From Mycobacterium gallinarum (GTDB taxonomy: Bacteria; Actinomycetota; Actinomycetes; Mycobacteriales; Mycobacteriaceae), in assembly GCF_010726765.1 (NCBI RefSeq), contig NZ_AP022601.1:4774001-4838000 (forward strand): 64,000 bases of DNA, read 5' to 3'. A program made the position numbers and the translations under genes. The notes under the pieces were generated by a model. The model did not search any database. It saw only the letters and a list, made by a program, of their open reading frames with translations, and was not told the DNA's origin. How positions within the stretch are numbered: the stretch's first letter is position 1; every line of letters starts with the position of its first letter. This document shows positions 55,135 through 63,976 of the stretch, piece by piece.

Positions 55135-56532
55135 CTCGACCCAGCCGCGCGCGAAGTAGACCACGAAGCCCGCGGCGACGACCCACATCAGCGGGCTGAT
55201 CTCGCGGGCCTTGCCCGCAGCCGAGCGTGTCACCACCCACACGATGAATCCCACACCGATGCCGTTGGCGATCGAGTAGGAGAACGGCATCGTCGCCACG
55301 GTGAGCACGACGGGCAGCGCAATGGAGAACTCGGATATGTCGATGTGCCGCAGATGCGCCACCATCATCGTTCCGACGACCACCAGCGCAGCCGCGGCGA
55401 CCTCGGTCGGAACGATCGACGCGATTGGCGAGATGAACATGGCGGCCAAAAACAGAACGCCCGTAACGAGATTCGCGAGACCCGTACGCGCGCCCTCCTC
55501 GATACCCGCTCCGGACTCGACGAAGACGGTTTGCGACGACGCCGACGTCGCCCCGCCGACAACCGCGCCCGCGCCCTCGACGATCAGCGCCGAACGCAGG
55601 CGCGGGAAGATCCCTTGATCGTCGGCGAGCCCTGACTCACGCGCGAGGCCGGTGAAACTGCCCATCGCGTCGAAGAAGTTCGCGAAGACCAGAGTGAACA
55701 CGAACATCACGAAGGCGATCGCGCCGATGCGGCCGAAGCTGTCGAAGAGGCTGAAGTCGCCGATCAGTGAGAGGTCGGGCAGCGCGAACGGTGATCCCGA
55801 CAAGGTCGGCACCGACAGGCTCCACCCGCCGGGCTTCTCGACCGCCGATCCGAGGTGCCAGATCGCCTCGACGACGACGGCGACCGCGGTGCCCGCGACG
55901 AGTCCGATGAGGATGCCGCCACGCACCCGCCGCGCGACGAGGATGCCCGTCACCAGGAGCGTGAACACGAATATGACGGTGGGGATTGTGCTGATGTCAC
56001 CGGCGCCGCCGATGCCCAAACCCACCGGAGGCGACGGTGTTCCGGTCGACCCGACGAAGCCGGCGTCGACCAATCCGATGAACAGGATGAACAAGCCGAT
56101 GCCGGCGGTGATCGCGATCTTCAGCTGGATCGGGACGGCGTCGAAGACGAGTCTGCGCAACCCGGTTGCCGCCAGGGCGACGATGATGAGCCCGTTGATG
56201 ACGACGAGTCCCATCGCCTCGGGCCAGGTCAACGAGTCGACCAGCGTCGTCGCGACGAACGAGTTGAGGCCGAGTCCCGCGGCAAACGCGAACGGCAGTC
56301 GCGAGATGAGCCCGAACAGGATGGTCATGACGCCCGCGGCCAGCGACGTCACCGCCGAGACCTGATCGAATTCCAGCTGGCTGCCCGTCACGTCGTCGAT
56401 GCCGGACAAGATGATCGGGTTCAGCACGATGATGTAGGCCATCGCGATGAAAGTGACTACGCCGCCGCGGATCTCGTTGGTGAGCGTGGACCCTCGCTCC
56501 GAGATCTCGAAGAAGCGGTCGAGGCGGTTCAC
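55117..56532 (-). CDS. NCS2-family purine permease (AzgA/PbuG type)
   Basis: The 471-residue membrane protein has about 13 helices and the AzgA/PbuG signatures: ERGSTLTNEIRGGVVTFIAMAYIIVLNP at the N-terminus, a GLGLNSFVA motif near 90, and SASSQTVFVESGAGI near 330. It imports hypoxanthine, guanine or adenine with protons. It starts with a GTG. The MarR gene lies 9 bp upstream on the same strand and may control it. Confidence 0.88.
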   Translation of the reverse strand: MNRLDRFFEISERGSTLTNEIRGGVVTFIAMAYIIVLNPIILSGIDDVTGSQLEFDQVSAVTSLAAGVMTILFGLISRLPFAFAAGLGLNSFVATTLVDSLTWPEAMGLVVINGLIIVALAATGLRRLVFDAVPIQLKIAITAGIGLFILFIGLVDAGFVGSTGTPSPPVGLGIGGAGDISTIPTVIFVFTLLVTGILVARRVRGGILIGLVAGTAVAVVVEAIWHLGSAVEKPGGWSLSVPTLSGSPFALPDLSLIGDFSLFDSFGRIGAIAFVMFVFTLVFANFFDAMGSFTGLARESGLADDQGIFPRLRSALIVEGAGAVVGGATSASSQTVFVESGAGIEEGARTGLANLVTGVLFLAAMFISPIASIVPTEVAAAALVVVGTMMVAHLRHIDISEFSIALPVVLTVATMPFSYSIANGIGVGFIVWVVTRSAAGKAREISPLMWVVAAGFVVYFARGWVESLLGM

Positions 56533-56541
56533 TCTTCGACC

Positions 56542-56976
56542 CTAAGGGGTATCGCGCACGCGTGCGATGTTCTGTAGCGCGGTCAGGAACACCCGACGCT
56601 CGTCGGCTGATAGCACCGAGAGCCAGCGCTCCTCGCCGCGCTGGATGTCCTTCTGCACCGCGTCTTTCACCAGGCGGCCCGATGTGGTGATGGAAAGCAG
56701 TCGTACGCGGCGATCGTCGGGGTCGGCGTGTCGCTCGATGTAGCCCTTGGTCTGCAGTTCGTCGAGCGTCGGGATGATGCGCGTCTTGTCGGCACCGATG
56801 GACTCAGCGAGCGCTGCCTGGGTGCGTACCGGGGATTCGTCGAGGGCGAGCAGCACGGCGTACCCCCACATCGACACATCGTGTTCCTTGAGCACTGGAA
56901 CCTCTGCGGCGATCAACTCACGGAGCAGCGGAGCCAGCATCGCCGCGAGGTCGGGGCGCCTTGCCTTGGACGGCAT
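56542..56976 (-). CDS. MarR-family regulator
   Basis: The 144-residue protein has the MarR winged helix: PVRTQAALAESIGADKTRIIPTLDELQTKGYIERHADPDDRRVRL spans residues 50-95, with the wing DPDDRR. The ATG start is at 56976. It is 9 bp from the purine permease gene and presumably regulates it. The SDR gene lies 65 bp further on, transcribed in the same direction. Confidence 0.88.
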   Translation of the reverse strand: MPSKARRPDLAAMLAPLLRELIAAEVPVLKEHDVSMWGYAVLLALDESPVRTQAALAESIGADKTRIIPTLDELQTKGYIERHADPDDRRVRLLSITTSGRLVKDAVQKDIQRGEERWLSVLSADERRVFLTALQNIARVRDTP

Positions 56977-57041
56977 GGACGAATATTAGTCAGCGACCGA
57001 TCCGACCTCGCGGCATTACTGCTGTGCGGCCTGCGAACGAC

Positions 57042-57830
57042 CTAGGAAACCTGCGCTGTCGGCATGATCGTGAGCTGCTGGAAGTTCACCCGGGCCGGCT
57101 GGCTGGCCAGGAAGTTGATCGCCTCAGCCACATCCTCGGATTCGAGCACATCGATCTGGCCCTTGGTCTCGGAGATCCATTCCGTGGCCCCGGCGTCGGT
57201 CACGTGGTTCGGCAGCTCCGTCTCGACGATGCCGGGCTCGATCGCGGAGACCCGGATTCCCTTGGGGCCGAGTTCTGCCCGCAGCGTCCGCGACATGTGC
57301 GTCACGTAGGCCTTCGTTCCCGAGTAGACGGCGAAGTTCGGGAAGATGTTCTGCGCGCCGATCGACGAGGTGTTGATCAGGTCGGCCACGCCCTTCTCGG
57401 CTGCCGACGCGATCAGTTGCGGAATGAACGCGCCGATCACGTACATCAGGCCGCTGATGTTGAGGTCGATCTGTTGCTGCCACTGATCGAAGCGCTGCTC
57501 CTCGACGGGTGCCGGAAGCATGACCCCGGCGTTGTTGAACAGCAGGTCGACGGTGCCCAGCTCGCGAGCCACCCGATCGGCGGCGGCGCGCACGGCTTCG
57601 GCGTCGGACACGTCGACGGGGACGGCCAGTGCGATGCCGCCGGCCTGCTCGATCTCGTTGACGAGCTTGTCGAGCCGTTCGGCGCGCCGAGCGAGCACGG
57701 CGACCTTGGCGCCGGATGCGGCCAGACGCTTGGCAGTGGCCTCGCCGATGCCGCTGGACGCACCGGTGACGACGGCGACGCGGCCGATGAGAGTGGTGTT
57801 GGTGTCGGTGGTGTTGGTTGAAGTGGTCAT
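57042..57830 (-). CDS. Short-chain dehydrogenase/reductase, divergent from an XRE regulator
   Basis: The 262-residue classical SDR has TGASSGIG near residue 20, NNAG near 95, and the Ser and YSGTKAY near 152-165. Its N-terminus is a Thr/Asn-rich stretch (MTTSTNTTDTNTT). It resembles YdfG-type oxidoreductases; substrate unknown. It is divergent from XRE copy 3 with an 8+8 palindrome between, the same plan as at 43.3-45.1 kb. Confidence 0.88.
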   Translation of the reverse strand: MTTSTNTTDTNTTLIGRVAVVTGASSGIGEATAKRLAASGAKVAVLARRAERLDKLVNEIEQAGGIALAVPVDVSDAEAVRAAADRVARELGTVDLLFNNAGVMLPAPVEEQRFDQWQQQIDLNISGLMYVIGAFIPQLIASAAEKGVADLINTSSIGAQNIFPNFAVYSGTKAYVTHMSRTLRAELGPKGIRVSAIEPGIVETELPNHVTDAGATEWISETKGQIDVLESEDVAEAINFLASQPARVNFQQLTIMPTAQVS

Positions 57831-57888
57831 GCCCACATCAACATCGCGGCGGCGCGATGCTTACCGCTTATTCGAGCACTGCTCTTCC

Positions 57889-57905
57889 TAGGTCTGGCAG
57901 ACCTA
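57889..57905. promoter_or_regulatory. Palindrome between the SDR and XRE copy 3
   Basis: TAGGTCTG-G-CAGACCTA is a perfect 8+8 inverted repeat with a 1-base centre in the 120-bp divergent region. This is a strong operator candidate for the XRE protein. Confidence 0.6.
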
Positions 57906-57950
57906 CGTTTGTTCCGGCGAGCACGGGTCGGGGGCCTCAGACTGGTCTAT

Positions 57951-58814
57951 GTGGAGCACAACGTGGAGTTGAGGGACTTCCTGCGTACCCGCCGTGCGCG
58001 TCTGAACGTCGACGATGTCGATGTCGGGGGCACCGGCCGAAAGCGGCGCGTGCCGGGGTTGCGTCGCGAAGAGGTCGCTGCGCTTGCCGGTGTGAGCGTG
58101 GATTACTACAGCCGCCTCGAGCAGGGCCGCCACCTGAATGTGTCCGATGAGGTTCTCGACGCCGTGGCTCGCGCGTTGCGCCTCGACGACACCGAACGCG
58201 CGTACCTGTTTCGGATCGCCAAGACCAACCCGCGACGTCCGCGCCGGCGTGCACCGGCGCCCGTGCAGCGCGTGCGGCCCGGTGTACGGCGCCTCCTCGA
58301 GAGGCTGGACGACGTGACACCCGCGTTCGTCTTCGGCCGCCGGATGGATGTGCTCGCCACGAACAACCTGGCGCGCGCACTGCTCACGGATTTCGAAGAG
58401 CTCCCGCCGCGTGAACGAAACCTGTTGCGCTACACGTTTTTAGACGAGTCCACCCAAGAGTTGTTCGTCGATTGGGAGGAGGTCGCCAAGGACAACGTCG
58501 GGACCTTGCGCCTCGACGCCGGACGTCATCCCGACGACCCGCTGCTGATGGAGTTGGTGGGTGAGCTGTCGGTGAAGAGTCCGGAGTTTCGCCGTTATTG
58601 GGCCGATCACAATGTGCGCGAACGCACGCATGGAACGAAGCGCTACCACCACCCCCTCGTCGGGGACCTGACGCTGCAGTATGAGTCCGTTGCGCTCCTC
58701 GGCGATCCCGACCAGACGCTGTGCCTCTACAGCGCGGAGGCGGCGTCGCCCTCGGAGACGGCCTTACGCCTGCTGGCCAACTGGACCGGTGAGCGCGTCA
58801 GCGAGGGTCGATGA
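57951..58814 (+). CDS. XRE-family regulator, MmyB type (copy 3)
   Basis: The 287-residue protein is close to copy 1: helix-turn-helix (VELRDFLRTRRARL, then LRREEVAALAGVSVDYYSRLEQGRHL), then the MmyB domain with TNNLARALLTDFEELP and WADHNVRERTHGTKRYHHP. It starts with a GTG at 57951. It probably represses the divergent SDR. Its end overlaps the NYN gene convergently by 17 bp. Confidence 0.88.
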   Translation: MEHNVELRDFLRTRRARLNVDDVDVGGTGRKRRVPGLRREEVAALAGVSVDYYSRLEQGRHLNVSDEVLDAVARALRLDDTERAYLFRIAKTNPRRPRRRAPAPVQRVRPGVRRLLERLDDVTPAFVFGRRMDVLATNNLARALLTDFEELPPRERNLLRYTFLDESTQELFVDWEEVAKDNVGTLRLDAGRHPDDPLLMELVGELSVKSPEFRRYWADHNVRERTHGTKRYHHPLVGDLTLQYESVALLGDPDQTLCLYSAEAASPSETALRLLANWTGERVSEGR

Positions 58815-59172
58815 GATCACGCAGGCGCTGGGCAGGGTAGACCGTCGCGCCGAGCGCCCCGACCCGCTCTGACAGCGCACGGTCCGAGGTAGCCACGCGG
58901 ACGTCCTGCGGATTCTCGGCGGACCCGACCAGCGTGACGATGTGGTCGTCGGCCGAGTTGGCCGCCGCTCGCGGGGCATGCGCGATGGTGATGACCGACG
59001 ATTCCAGCGGCGGTGACAACGGATGCTCGAACACCACCGTCACGTCCTCACCTTCGGTGGACGCCCAACGTTCTAGATGTTCGATCAAGGTGGACATCGC
59101 CGATCGGCGATTGCGCCACCAGCCGTCCGGACGGGATCCGACGACGTTCATGCCGTCGACGATCCAGCGCAA
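58798..59172 (-). CDS. NYN-domain (YacP-like) protein
   Basis: The 124-residue PIN-like nuclease-fold protein starts RWIVDGMNVVGSRPDGWW, with conserved acidic residues in VDGMN, DDHIV and TSDRAL. It is expected to act on RNA, but activity is unproved. The start is taken as TTG 59172, because the conserved region begins there and upstream sequence is not protein-like. Confidence 0.75.
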   Translation of the reverse strand: MRWIVDGMNVVGSRPDGWWRNRRSAMSTLIEHLERWASTEGEDVTVVFEHPLSPPLESSVITIAHAPRAAANSADDHIVTLVGSAENPQDVRVATSDRALSERVGALGATVYPAQRLRDLIDPR

Positions 59173-59276
59173 TACCGCTACCGGGCGGCGGGCAGTGCGC
59201 GCCTGGCGGGCAGGTGACGGCGGCCAAGCAGGAACTGGAGCCAGCGAATATCGAGAAGCATTTTCGGACCTTTCCG

Positions 59277-59687
59277 CTATGCGGATTTCTTGGTCAGCAA
59301 GGGCAGCAGGCGACGGCGTTCGTCGATGCTGTCGGCGAAATGGTGGAGCGCGTCGGGAATCGACTCGGCGACCGGGAAGCCGAGCCCGGCAGCCTGCATC
59401 GCGCGCATGACCGGGGCGCTGGTGATCAGCGACCACTCCACACCGCTGTGGAAGCAACCTTCGTCGACCGCGGACAGCAGCGAAAGTGCGTGTCCTGAAA
59501 AGGAACTCACGTGGCTCAGGTCGAGCACGAAGGGTTTCTCGGCGATGACGAACCGAAGCGCCAGCGCGGTGACCCGCTCGATGTTGGTGTCGTCGATCAC
59601 GCCTTCGACCGTCACTACGGTGGCCAACTGCCGGCACACCGCATGGATCTGAGCGCCAGCACAATCGAACGCCGGGTTGCCGTACAT
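59277..59687 (-). CDS. STAS-domain anti-sigma-factor antagonist-like protein
   Basis: The 136-residue protein has a STAS core (VVTVEGVIDD, ALRFVIAEKPFVLDLSHVSSFSGHALSLLSAVDEG). The serine in SFSGH sits where partner-switching antagonists are phosphorylated. No kinase or sigma factor gene is adjacent. The ATG at 59687 follows GGGGAGG. A 6+6 palindrome lies upstream. Confidence 0.8.
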   Translation of the reverse strand: MYGNPAFDCAGAQIHAVCRQLATVVTVEGVIDDTNIERVTALALRFVIAEKPFVLDLSHVSSFSGHALSLLSAVDEGCFHSGVEWSLITSAPVMRAMQAAGLGFPVAESIPDALHHFADSIDERRRLLPLLTKKSA

Positions 59688-59705
59688 GTTGCCTCCCCTC
59701 GGTCT

Positions 59706-59718
59706 CTTGAGTCTCAAG
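59706..59718. promoter_or_regulatory. Palindrome in the STAS gene leader
   Basis: CTTGAG-T-CTCAAG is a perfect 6+6 inverted repeat, 19-31 bp before the STAS start and next to a GATACCT -10-like element on the minus strand. An operator or a small leader hairpin. Confidence 0.4.
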
Positions 59719-59809
59719 GTATCCAGGCAAAGTAAGGCAACCGGGTGCTATCGCTAATACTTTGGTAAGAACGTGTTTTGGTACTGCGAGCTTTCGAATA
59801 GCAAACGAG

Positions 59810-61075
59810 TCAGTCTCGGCGCATCCATTGTGGACCCGTGTAGTTCTCCCACGGGTTGTAGTCGGCGAGCAGCGGTTCCTGCGGCGGACGCTGATCCTCG
59901 GGCACATGCTGCAGGTTGATCCGAATGCGGTACCAGATCGAACTGGGGCCCCGCATGCCGTCTACCAGAACGTCTGGTGCTTCGAGCCTTTCAGCTACCG
60001 ACGGGTAACGTTCGCGCCAGGTGTCCAGCGCCGCCATCGCCTCGTCTTTGGTTTTGGTGCGGGCGACCTCGATCAGCGGCATCACCGACTCCCGTCGTCC
60101 CGTTCCTTTCTTGGATCCGATGTCGCCGCCGGGGCGGCTCCGGGCACCGCGTGGTGCCTTCTCGGGCGGGCCGAGCTTGTCGGCGAGGTCGAGCAGCGAA
60201 TCGAGTGAACCCGCTGAGTCGTCTATTCCCTCCCACGGGTCGCCGTAATCCTCGAACCGCTGTGGCACGGTCGCGATGGTGAATTGCTCGGGATGGCAGT
60301 CCGCGACCTCGTCCCACACCAACGGTGTCGACACTCGCGCGTCGGGCAGCGATCGCACCGAGTAGGCAGACGCCACCGTGCGGTCGAACGCGTTCTGGTT
60401 GAAGTCGACGAACACACCCTCTCGCTCCTCCTTCCACCATCGGCTGGTGGCGAGGTCCGGAGCGCGGCGTTCCACCTCTCGCGCGATCGTCTGTGCGGCC
60501 AGGCGCACCTGCTTGAACGGCCAGCGTCGTTCGATGCGGGCATAGATGTGGAAGCCCCGCGATCCGGAGGTCTTCGGCCACGCCGTCAGCCCGTGGTCCT
60601 CGAGCACCTCACGCGCGACCAGGGCCACCGCCACGATCTGGCGCCAATCCACGCCGGGCATCGGGTCCAGGTCGACGCGCAGCTCGTCGGGGTGGGCCAG
60701 GTCGTCGGCGCGCACCGGGTGGGGATTGAGGTCGACACAGCCGAGGTTGACCGCCCACACCAGCCCACCCGCGGAGTGGATCACCGCTTCTTTGGCCGAC
60801 GTTCCAGACGCGTACTTCAGTTCGGCGACGTCGACGAAGTCGGGCCGCTTCGCGGGGGCACGCTTCTGGAACACCGCCTCTTCGGAGATACCTTTGACGA
60901 ACCGCTTGAGGATCATCGGGCGGTCGGCCACACCACGCAGCGCACCGTCGGCGACTCGCATGTAGTAGCGCATCAGGTCCATCTTGGTCACCCCGATCGC
61001 TGGGAAAACGACCTTGTCGGGGTTGGTGATGGGCACCTGCTGACCGTCGACCTCCATATGGAGCGGGGCGGGCAT
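59810..61075 (-). CDS. LigD-type (archaeo-eukaryotic primase) DNA polymerase domain protein, Rv0269c-like
   Basis: The 421-residue stand-alone LigD polymerase domain has the catalytic pair in LRVDLDPMPG near residue 133-142, SGSRGFHIYARI near 169-180, and the nucleotide-binding region FVDFNQNAFDRTVASAYSVR near 225. Such proteins (PrimPol/LigD-like) fill gaps or prime with ribonucleotides in repair. No ligase or Ku is attached. It is divergent from fadD2, as in M. tuberculosis. Confidence 0.88.
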   Translation of the reverse strand: MPAPLHMEVDGQQVPITNPDKVVFPAIGVTKMDLMRYYMRVADGALRGVADRPMILKRFVKGISEEAVFQKRAPAKRPDFVDVAELKYASGTSAKEAVIHSAGGLVWAVNLGCVDLNPHPVRADDLAHPDELRVDLDPMPGVDWRQIVAVALVAREVLEDHGLTAWPKTSGSRGFHIYARIERRWPFKQVRLAAQTIAREVERRAPDLATSRWWKEEREGVFVDFNQNAFDRTVASAYSVRSLPDARVSTPLVWDEVADCHPEQFTIATVPQRFEDYGDPWEGIDDSAGSLDSLLDLADKLGPPEKAPRGARSRPGGDIGSKKGTGRRESVMPLIEVARTKTKDEAMAALDTWRERYPSVAERLEAPDVLVDGMRGPSSIWYRIRINLQHVPEDQRPPQEPLLADYNPWENYTGPQWMRRD

Positions 61076-61119
61076 GGGTCCATGTTAGGTTCCGGACCCG
61101 ACATGCGACCCGCGTCACA

Positions 61120-61125
61120 TATTGT
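61120..61125 (+). promoter_or_regulatory. Probable -10 element of fadD2
   Basis: TATTGT lies six bases before the fadD2 ATG and there is no Shine-Dalgarno, which suggests a leaderless transcript. Confidence 0.4.
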
Positions 61126-61131
61126 GGGTTC

Positions 61132-62820
61132 ATGCCCAAGCTAACCGAACTTCCGTTGCAGGCAGCGGCCAAAATCCAGCAGTATGCCGAGCGCGGATCG
61201 GCCGAACTGCACTACGCCCGCAAGATGTTCGAAGCCGGCGCGCTGAAGCTGGAGGCACCGCAGAACATCGCCGCGTTCCTCGCCGACATCCGGCGCTGGG
61301 GCGAGTTCGGCATGATCCCGGCGCTCAACGCGCGCCGCACACCTGATCGCATCGCCGTCGTCGACGACGAGGGCGAGTTCACGTTCAAAGAACTCGACGA
61401 CGCAGCGCACGCCCTTGCCAACGGCCTGCTGGCAATGGGCGTCAAGGGCGGCGACGGGGTGGCGATCCTCGCGCGAAACCACCGATGGTTCCTCGTCTCG
61501 GTGTACGGCGCGGCCCGCACCGGAGCGCGCATCATCCTGCTCAACAGCGAATTCTCCGGGCCCCAGATCAAAGAGGTGTCCGAGCGTGAGGGCGCGAAGG
61601 TCATCATCTACGACGACGAGTACACCTCCGCCGTCTCGCAGGCCGACCCCGATTTCGGCAAGCTGCGCGCGCTGGCCACCAATCCCGATAAGGACGAGCC
61701 GTCCGGCAGCACCGACGAAACCATCGCCGACCTCATCGCCCGCAGCACTACCGCGCAGGCCCCCAAGGTCACCAAGCATTCGTCGATCATCATCCTGACC
61801 AGCGGGACCACCGGCACGCCCAAGGGAGCCAACCGCAGCACCCCGCCGTCGCTCGCGCCCATCGGCGGCGTGCTGTCCCACGTGCCGTTCAAGGCGGGGG
61901 AGGTGACGTCGCTTCCGGCGCCGATGTTCCACGCGCTCGGTTTCCTGCACGCCACGATCGCGATGATGCTGGGCTCCACACTGGTGCTGCGCCGGCGCTT
62001 CAAGCCGTCGACTGTGCTGGCGGACATCGAGAAGAACAAGGCCACCGCGATCGTCGTCGTACCGGTGATGCTGTCCCGGCTGCTCGACGAACTCGAGAAG
62101 ACCCAGCCCAAACCCGACCTGTCGTCGTTGCGCATCGTGTTCGTGTCCGGGTCACAGCTGGGCGCCGAGCTGGCTACACGTGCCCTGAAGGACCTCGGCC
62201 CCGTCATCTACAACCTGTACGGCTCGACCGAGATCGCTTTCGCGACCATCGCGCGGCCCAAGGACCTGTCGATCAATCCGGGCACCGTCGGCCCCGTCGT
62301 CAAGGGCGTCAAGGTCAAGATCCTCGACGACAACGGCGCCGAGCTACCGCAGGGCGAGGTGGGCCGCATCTTCGTCGGCAACACCTTCCCGTTCGAGGGC
62401 TATACCGGCGGCGGGCACAAGCAGATCATCGACGGGCTGATGTCCTCCGGCGACGTCGGCTACTTCGACGAGCACGGTCTGCTGTACGTCAGCGGTCGTG
62501 ACGACGAGATGATCGTCTCCGGCGGCGAGAACGTGTTCCCCGCGGAGATCGAAGACCTGGTGAGTGGGCATCCCGAGGTCGTCGAGGCCACCGCGCTCGG
62601 CGTCGAAGACAAGGAGTGGGGCCACCGGTTGCGCTGCTTTGTGGTCAAGGCCGAAGGTGCCTCAATCGACGAGGACGGCATCAAGGCGTACGTGCGCGAG
62701 AATCTGGCCCGCTACAAGGTCCCCCGCGAGGTTGTGTTCCTCGACGAGTTGCCGCGCAATCCGACTGGCAAGATCCTCAAGCGCGAACTACGTGAAATGG
62801 ACACCGAAGGGTCGGAATAG
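61132..62820 (+). CDS. fadD2: Fatty-acyl-CoA synthetase FadD2
   Basis: The 562-residue adenylate-forming enzyme has the P-loop ILTSGTTGTPKGANR near residue 222, YGSTEIAFA near 363, the GDVGYFDEHG motif near 440 and a C-terminal PTGKILKREL with the catalytic lysine. It activates fatty acids to acyl-CoA. Matches Rv0270 by position and N-terminus. The next SDR gene follows after 29 bp. Confidence 0.9.
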   Translation: MPKLTELPLQAAAKIQQYAERGSAELHYARKMFEAGALKLEAPQNIAAFLADIRRWGEFGMIPALNARRTPDRIAVVDDEGEFTFKELDDAAHALANGLLAMGVKGGDGVAILARNHRWFLVSVYGAARTGARIILLNSEFSGPQIKEVSEREGAKVIIYDDEYTSAVSQADPDFGKLRALATNPDKDEPSGSTDETIADLIARSTTAQAPKVTKHSSIIILTSGTTGTPKGANRSTPPSLAPIGGVLSHVPFKAGEVTSLPAPMFHALGFLHATIAMMLGSTLVLRRRFKPSTVLADIEKNKATAIVVVPVMLSRLLDELEKTQPKPDLSSLRIVFVSGSQLGAELATRALKDLGPVIYNLYGSTEIAFATIARPKDLSINPGTVGPVVKGVKVKILDDNGAELPQGEVGRIFVGNTFPFEGYTGGGHKQIIDGLMSSGDVGYFDEHGLLYVSGRDDEMIVSGGENVFPAEIEDLVSGHPEVVEATALGVEDKEWGHRLRCFVVKAEGASIDEDGIKAYVRENLARYKVPREVVFLDELPRNPTGKILKRELREMDTEGSE

Positions 62821-62849
62821 TTCGGCTGTCGCAGTGGTAGTAGCACTGC

Positions 62850-63629
62850 GTGAACATCGATCTGGCCGGTAAGACGGCCCTCGTCACAGGTTCCACCCAG
62901 GGCATCGGACTGGCGATCGGCCAGGGGTTGGCCGCCAGCGGTGCGCGCGTCGTGGTCAACGGGCGCACGCCTGACCGCGTCGAGGAAGCCGTAGGCAAGG
63001 TGGGCGGCGACGCCATCGGTGTGGCAGCCGACGTCGCGACCGACGAGGGCGTAGCCCAGCTCTTGGCGCGAGTGCCTGACGTCGACATCCTCGTGAACAA
63101 CCTCGGCATCTTCGAGGCGGTTCCAGCGCGCGAGATCACCGACGACCAGTGGCGTACTTACTTCGAAGTGAATGTCCTTGCGGCAGCACGACTTATCCGA
63201 AGTTATCTACCCGCGATGGCAGAACGCGGCTGGGGCAGGATCATCCAGATCGCCAGCGATTCGGCCATCGTGACTCCGGCGGAGATGATCCACTACGGCG
63301 TCTCGAAGACCGCGCTGTTGGCGTTGTCGCGAGGGTTCGCCAAGGATGCGTCGGGCACCGGTGTCACCGTGAACTCCGTCATCGCGGGGCCCACCCACAC
63401 CGCGGGTGTGGAGGACTTCGTCTACCAACTGGTCGACAAGTCGTTGCCGTGGGACGCCGCGCAGCGGGAGTTCATGCGAAACCACCGACCGCAGTCGCTG
63501 CTGGAACGACTCATCGATCCCGAAGAGATCGCCAACATGGTCACGTATCTGGCGTCTCCGCAGGCGTCCGCGACGACCGGTGGCGCGCTTCGAGTCGACG
63601 GTGGATACGTCGACTCGATCCTGCCTTAA
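62850..63629 (+). CDS. Short-chain dehydrogenase/reductase
   Basis: The 259-residue SDR has TGSTQGIG near residue 14, VNNLG (in place of NNAG) near 80, and a Ser and YGVSKTA near 138-154. Its C-terminal extension is typical of the YkvO/BacC-like group. Substrate unknown. It starts with a GTG. It probably shares the fadD2 transcript. Its stop overlaps that of the next, convergent gene by four bases. Confidence 0.85.
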   Translation: MNIDLAGKTALVTGSTQGIGLAIGQGLAASGARVVVNGRTPDRVEEAVGKVGGDAIGVAADVATDEGVAQLLARVPDVDILVNNLGIFEAVPAREITDDQWRTYFEVNVLAAARLIRSYLPAMAERGWGRIIQIASDSAIVTPAEMIHYGVSKTALLALSRGFAKDASGTGVTVNSVIAGPTHTAGVEDFVYQLVDKSLPWDAAQREFMRNHRPQSLLERLIDPEEIANMVTYLASPQASATTGGALRVDGGYVDSILP

Positions 63630-63937
63630 GGGGACAGTATCGCGGCGCCGGGAATCGACAGGCACACCAGCATCAGGGTCAGCAGGAACCAGCCAGCGCC
63701 CTGCCAGGCCACCCATGGACCCTGCACTTTCCACTCCCGGTACGTCTTGACGAATGCGCCGATGCCGCCGACGAACAAGACGGCCGGCACCAGCGATGCC
63801 GCGATCACCGACTCCCGGGCAGCCAACCCGTATAGGGCGAAGACGATGCCCGCCACAACGACGACGGCACCGAGGTAGACCGCCGCGGCGCGGAAGGCGC
63901 CGGGCCGGTCCCAGCGCTTCTCGACGTCATTGGTCAT
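63626..63937 (-). CDS. Small three-helix membrane protein
   Basis: The 103-residue protein has hydrophobic helices at about 17-38, 44-60 and 80-100, with a conserved-looking YREWKVQGPWVAWQGAGW loop. The ATG at 63937 is used. Function unknown. It is convergent with the SDR gene. Confidence 0.75.
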   Translation of the reverse strand: MTNDVEKRWDRPGAFRAAAVYLGAVVVVAGIVFALYGLAARESVIAASLVPAVLFVGGIGAFVKTYREWKVQGPWVAWQGAGWFLLTLMLVCLSIPGAAILSP

Positions 63938-63976
63938 ATCGAGCGGGTTCCCGCGTACCGCACGGAGCAACCGCGC

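Noticed and set aside
59173..59907. Long N-terminal extension of the NYN protein frame
   Set aside because: The extension overlaps the STAS gene and part of the LigD-type gene and has no family similarity.
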